From: Drosophila miranda
Taxonomy: Eukaryota; Arthropoda; Insecta; Diptera; Drosophilidae
Direction of reading: 5' to 3'
Assembly (NCBI RefSeq): GCF_003369915.1
Contig: NC_046675.1
Coordinates: 32,945,001 to 33,009,000 of the forward strand
DNA: 64,000 nt
How positions within the stretch are numbered: the stretch's first letter is position 1; each line of letters starts with the position of its first letter. The notes under the pieces are model-generated. The model was not told where the DNA came from. It made no database searches and saw only the letters and a list, made by a program, of their open reading frames with translations. This document shows, one piece after another, positions 60,054 to 64,000 of the stretch. The position numbers were made by a program, and so were the translations under genes.

Positions 60054-60551
60054 CCAGGTTACTTACTCCCAGTAAATGTTGGGACACTTCCTAGAAAATA
60101 TATGTTAAATTATGATTTTAGGCCTCTAGAAAAATCAAAAGATCGTAAGTGGAATATAGAAAGCTAGTTCCTAAATTGATCTCATCTTCAAATTCAATAC
60201 CTACCAAAAAACTTGACGAATTAATGGGTTAAAAGATCTTTACGATGCAGAAGATTAATCAGACAGCAATCAATGATATGAGATATATTATATTCAAAGA
60301 ACTGTATACTAGGTTACTTTGGGAACTGTTGGTATGTAAAATGTAAAATATATAGAAAATTATGATTTTAGACCATTAGAATAATTAAAGGATCATAAGT
60401 GGAAGATAGATACAATACCTACCAAAAAAATTCATCAATTAATGGTTTGAATGATTTTAACAATGCAGAAAATGAATAATTCGATAAACAATGATATTTA
60501 ACCTTAAAAACCTTCGAGATTACAGATATACAGATATTATATTCAAAGACA
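60054..60551. repeat. Diverged tandem duplication of about 250 bp
   Basis: Two units (about 60054-60309 and 60310-60551) share ordered blocks: AGGTTACTT, AATTATGATTTTAG, ATCATAAGTGGAA or its variant, CCTACCAAAAAA, AATTAATGG and ATTATATTCAAAGA. The units have diverged by substitutions and indels. Confidence 0.7.
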
Positions 60552-62454
60552 TTCATATTATATAAGACCAACATCGCCCACCAAATATAGCAAATTCAAT
60601 GCAAAAATCTTCTGCTGTTTTTTCTCTTCCTACCATTAACCTCCAACTTTCAGATACAAATATCTCACATCTTTCTCAAAAGAAACTATAACTTACGTCC
60701 ACTCCAAAGATCTCACTTTCTTCGGCTGTCTGAATAGTCCTATAAATTACATATACATATCCATTTCCAATGCAAATCTCATTCTCTCCTCTTCAAAGGG
60801 GGAGTAGTCATTGCAACTTTCACACTTTGCTGGAAACACAGACCAAAACCAAAGCCAAAGATTACCACCATCTTAATGAGGTGTCTCTCTCTTAATTTTC
60901 AGCATAATAATATAATCAATTCGAATCGAGGCGATCGATGGGGCCATTGATAAAACAGTAAACCCAGAAACCAATTTAAGGGGAAACGAAATTTGTTCAA
61001 TCAAAGAAAATGAGAGAAAAAAACCTACCAAATGAAGACATTTCCGAACTGGTTAGAGAAAAAGAGTTTGAGATAAGGCGAACTGCTGCTGCCCGACGAC
61101 AATAGTGTCACATTTGGAGCCCACATATTTCTACGCTTGGATATGGGATTTAAGGGCACCTGAAAGGGCCACAAAATTTACATATCTATGCCCCAGCTGC
61201 CTGCCACACGGCCACACTGATTGCGGGTCTGGTCTGGTCTGTCTGTTGCAACTTATCAGCAGCTAATCAGCAGCATGAGGCCAAAGTCAATTTGGAATCT
61301 CAGCACCTAATATTTGTCGGGTAGCCGATGCCAGCCCTCGATGTGAGATACATTTTCACGGCCTTTGTTTGGTTTCTGTAGAGACTGGGGAGAATGTGGC
61401 GGAGGAGTGTGTGGCAGACAACCCACTGTGTGAGTGCACTTGCTACGCTCCCTCCTGCTCCTCGGCCCAAATGTCTGATGGAAAGCAGCTTTTAATTAAG
61501 AACCAAAACCCGAAATTTTAATGCTCAGGTGTTCAGCGGGAGGTGTTCCTATTTCTTCTTTTACAACACCTACGGTTTCACAGCTCGTTCTGTGTCTGTT
61601 TGTTGTTTGGCTTACATCATCTGGGAACTGCTCTGGGATCTGGGAACTGGGAGCTGCTGCGTTTTATAAATAGCTCAATTATGTTTCTAATCATATCGAT
61701 AATTCTATAAAGGGGCCTACACGACCTACGCCCACCAGAACGGAAACCGTGGCTAAGCCGCTTTCCAGCCAGATCTTTAAGATGCAAATGAAGTGGCTGA
61801 TTGGTTTTGGTCCGGTTCTTAGTCTTGCTTAATCTTCTCTAACCTCTACCCTCCACGCTCTGAAGATTTGAGGACAGTAGGCACTTAAGTAGGCATTGGC
61901 TTTGGCTTTGGCCGAGAGTATCTCTAGAAATATCCTATAATTAGCGTAAAGTACGCCTCTGGAACTAGGAAAAACTACCTGATCCACCGCATAATCCCTT
62001 TTACGGGTACTTTTTGTGTGCAATTATGGTTCTTAAATTTTCTTAAGAATTTTTCAAGTTGATTTGCGCTGCGGTGTTTATTCGATTTGCACTTGTCACA
62101 GGACTCGCCGCCCCCTCAGGACTGCCCCGGCCCTGTCAATCTTTGAGGAGCATTCCGTGTCTGTATTAACAATGAGGAGGCAAATTTTCATGCCGTTTGC
62201 TTTGCTTCCGGCGATGAGTCACCATTCACCGGCTGAGATACGAGAGTATCTTTGAGATACAACCACTGCAAAAGATGGCAAATACCAGTCACTGTGATTT
62301 CTCATTGGTATTATGTTATTCTGTGACTTTTGAGCAGTCAATCCGGCAATTTTGATTGATCTAAAAGGGAGATTCATGGAGTCTGACATCAGGGAATATT
62401 TTGGGACAGGTCTTAGATATCTATATTTTTTTTAGGATATTTATAAGGAAAAAC

Positions 62455-62640
62455 CATTGAAAATTGTTAGAAATATGAATAAATAAATATTTTATATTAA
62501 AAATTAAAAAAATGCTTAAATTAAAAAAAAAATTTAATTAATTAAAAAATTATTCAAATTAAATTACTAAAAACTAAAAAATTACTAAATTTCAAACATT
62601 TTGAACACTAGAAAAATATATTCCATAAATACCATTCCAA
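62455..62640. repeat. A/T-rich low-complexity stretch
   Basis: Runs of AAATTAAAAAA and TTAATTAATTAAAA with no coding content. Confidence 0.7.
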
Positions 62641-64000
62641 AGGATAAAAAATATCCCCTTTTCCACTCCCGAGTCACATTTTTCCCTAGGACCTTCTCAT
62701 CTTTAGCATTTCTCAGGCTCTTTGGCAATAAAATTCGCGATATTATTTGCCTCTAGTGTCCCTCCTGCCCCCGGGCGACATAATTAAGCGTCTTTAAAAA
62801 AAAACCCGGAACCCCCAGCTGCCGCGAGCCAATACGCGGGGAATCTTGTTCCGTTCGGATTCGCTTCGTTTGGTTTGGTTTTGCGGTCCCAGAGATAGAT
62901 AGAGAGAGAGAGTGTCCCGTGAGTAAATTGATATTCCTGTCATTGCTGTAATGATTTCTGCTTCCTTCGGATAGATGTGCCGTGTGCCGCGCGCATCCTG
63001 TCTGCGGTTACTCCTTGGGGTTTTTTCTCTCAGCCGAACAGGATATTGAATTATAAGAATGGCAAACATTTTCACTCGAGATTACACATCGAAGGCATCG
63101 AAGCCATTGATAGCCCACAGAACCAGAAGCAGAACATTTAATTGAGTTATTAGACGAATGGAATGGCCGATGGAACAAAGCAGTCGAAAGGAAACATCAA
63201 ATGAGAATCTTCTTTGAGATTCCATTTCCGAGGATGAGAACATAAATTAAAAATGTGAGGATAGGAGCTGTTGATGAGGATGTCTTCTCCATCTCCTGCG
63301 AAGGGGAAACATTTGTAGGACACATGTTAGACACAAAAAAGGAAAGAAAAGGTATCCCAAACGGCCGCTCATCTGTCGGCTCTGTCCGGCAGACACACAA
63401 AGGACCTGAGGCCAGCAGCAGCAGCAGGCAGCAGGCAGTCAGATGCAGTCCTGTCAACAGGATATGCATGAGTGCCGAGAACAGTTCACACCTCACAATG
63501 CAACAATACAACAAAGGCGGCAGCAGGATATCAGCTGCTGCTGCCTTTGAAAAGTGAGATATACCCAAAGGAGGAGTACTACGAAGAGTAGATGAACCGC
63601 AAAAGGACCTCAAAGAAAGAAGGAAAAGAAGGAGTTGACAACACAAATGAAAAGTCAGCCCAGGGATTCAATGATTGATGGTCCCATCATTTGAGCCAGA
63701 AGCCAAAAAGTCAAACTGTTCTTTCACTTTAAAATACCAATAATTCGGAATGCCTTAGCCATTATGATCGATCGCTGGTGGAGGTGTGAACAAGGAGCTG
63801 CCACTCCACCAACCGACAAAAATCCTCACAATCTCTCCGTCTCTAGGGGCTGCCATGTGCTGCTGGTGTGGCGGCTTCTGCTGCTCATTTGGTACGTGAT
63901 TCGACCGCAAACTCTGTGTCTTGTGTGCATATTTCCTTGGTACGAGACCCAGTGCCCAGAGATGCTGATAGATTCCTAACAGACACAGAGATGGAGACCC

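Larger units (their letters stand above)
35631..64000. other. Gene-free DNA to the right edge
   Basis: About 28 kb without a supported coding gene, tRNA or rRNA. The longest open frames (for example 41264-41914, 54345-54857, 36357-36854) are low-complexity translations with no recognisable domain and no splicing context. The region is rich in homopolymer and dinucleotide runs and in TAATTG/CAATTA-type sites. It is best read as large-intron or cis-regulatory DNA of an unseen neighbour. Confidence 0.45.

Noticed and set aside
1..64000. CRISPR arrays, tRNA and rRNA genes
   Set aside because: No regular spacer arrays are present, and I saw no convincing tRNA B-box with a foldable cloverleaf; this is also expected for insect DNA of this kind.

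Overview
This is eukaryotic, insect-type DNA. Genes have many short introns (mostly 50-70 bp, GT..AG), the intergenic DNA is AT-rich and microsatellite-rich, and the protein families are those of Drosophila. The interspersed repeats resemble the DINE-1/INE-1 type found in Drosophila, particularly the ISY/SGM elements of the obscura group. I therefore read it as Drosophila, probably obscura group; the species group is inference from remembered repeat features, not a database match.

Positions 1-28.4 kb hold a tandem cluster of five aldehyde oxidase (molybdo-flavoenzyme) genes, all on the minus strand, called A to E here from left to right. Gene A (1-2971) is complete at its 5' end and runs off the left edge. 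Gene B (6163-11981) encodes 1272 aa, gene C (13143-17527) 1282 aa, gene D (17954-22656) 1256 aa and gene E (24209-28343) 1256 aa. I reconstructed exons by hand; every junction keeps frame and B-E each end in a stop codon. A/B form one close pair, D/E another, and C is the divergent single copy with its own intron pattern. From length and order the set looks like the Drosophila Aox1-Aox4 cluster with one extra, recently duplicated copy (A/B). All are predicted cytosolic [2Fe-2S]x2/FAD/molybdopterin oxidases that oxidise aldehydes (and perhaps N-heterocycles) to acids with O2 as acceptor.

The most striking signal is patchy homogenisation. A and B are almost identical over about 1.87 kb that includes two introns, yet differ at roughly one base in eight just outside. 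D and E show the same pattern over about 1.3 kb. In both pairs the homogenised part encodes the iron-sulphur/FAD half, while the substrate-binding molybdenum half has diverged. A 70-bp block around the second Fe-S cluster is identical in C, D and E. This looks like repeated gene conversion of the electron-transfer module.

Between A and B lie a 665-bp PIF/Harbinger-like MITE (3618-4282, TTA target duplication) and a 1.1-kb DINE/ISY-like element. A second copy of the latter sits in intron 1 of gene B. Core promoters with TATA-like and initiator motifs at about 30-33 bp spacing can be seen for A, B, D and E.

From 28.4 kb to 64 kb (about 36 kb) I find no protein-coding gene. The DNA holds homopolymer runs (including 28 G), dinucleotide tracts, AT-rich arrays and a diverged tandem duplication near 60 kb. 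It looks like the large intron or regulatory territory of a gene outside the window. One possible non-coding first exon with an ideal 5' splice site lies at about 35.4-35.63 kb.
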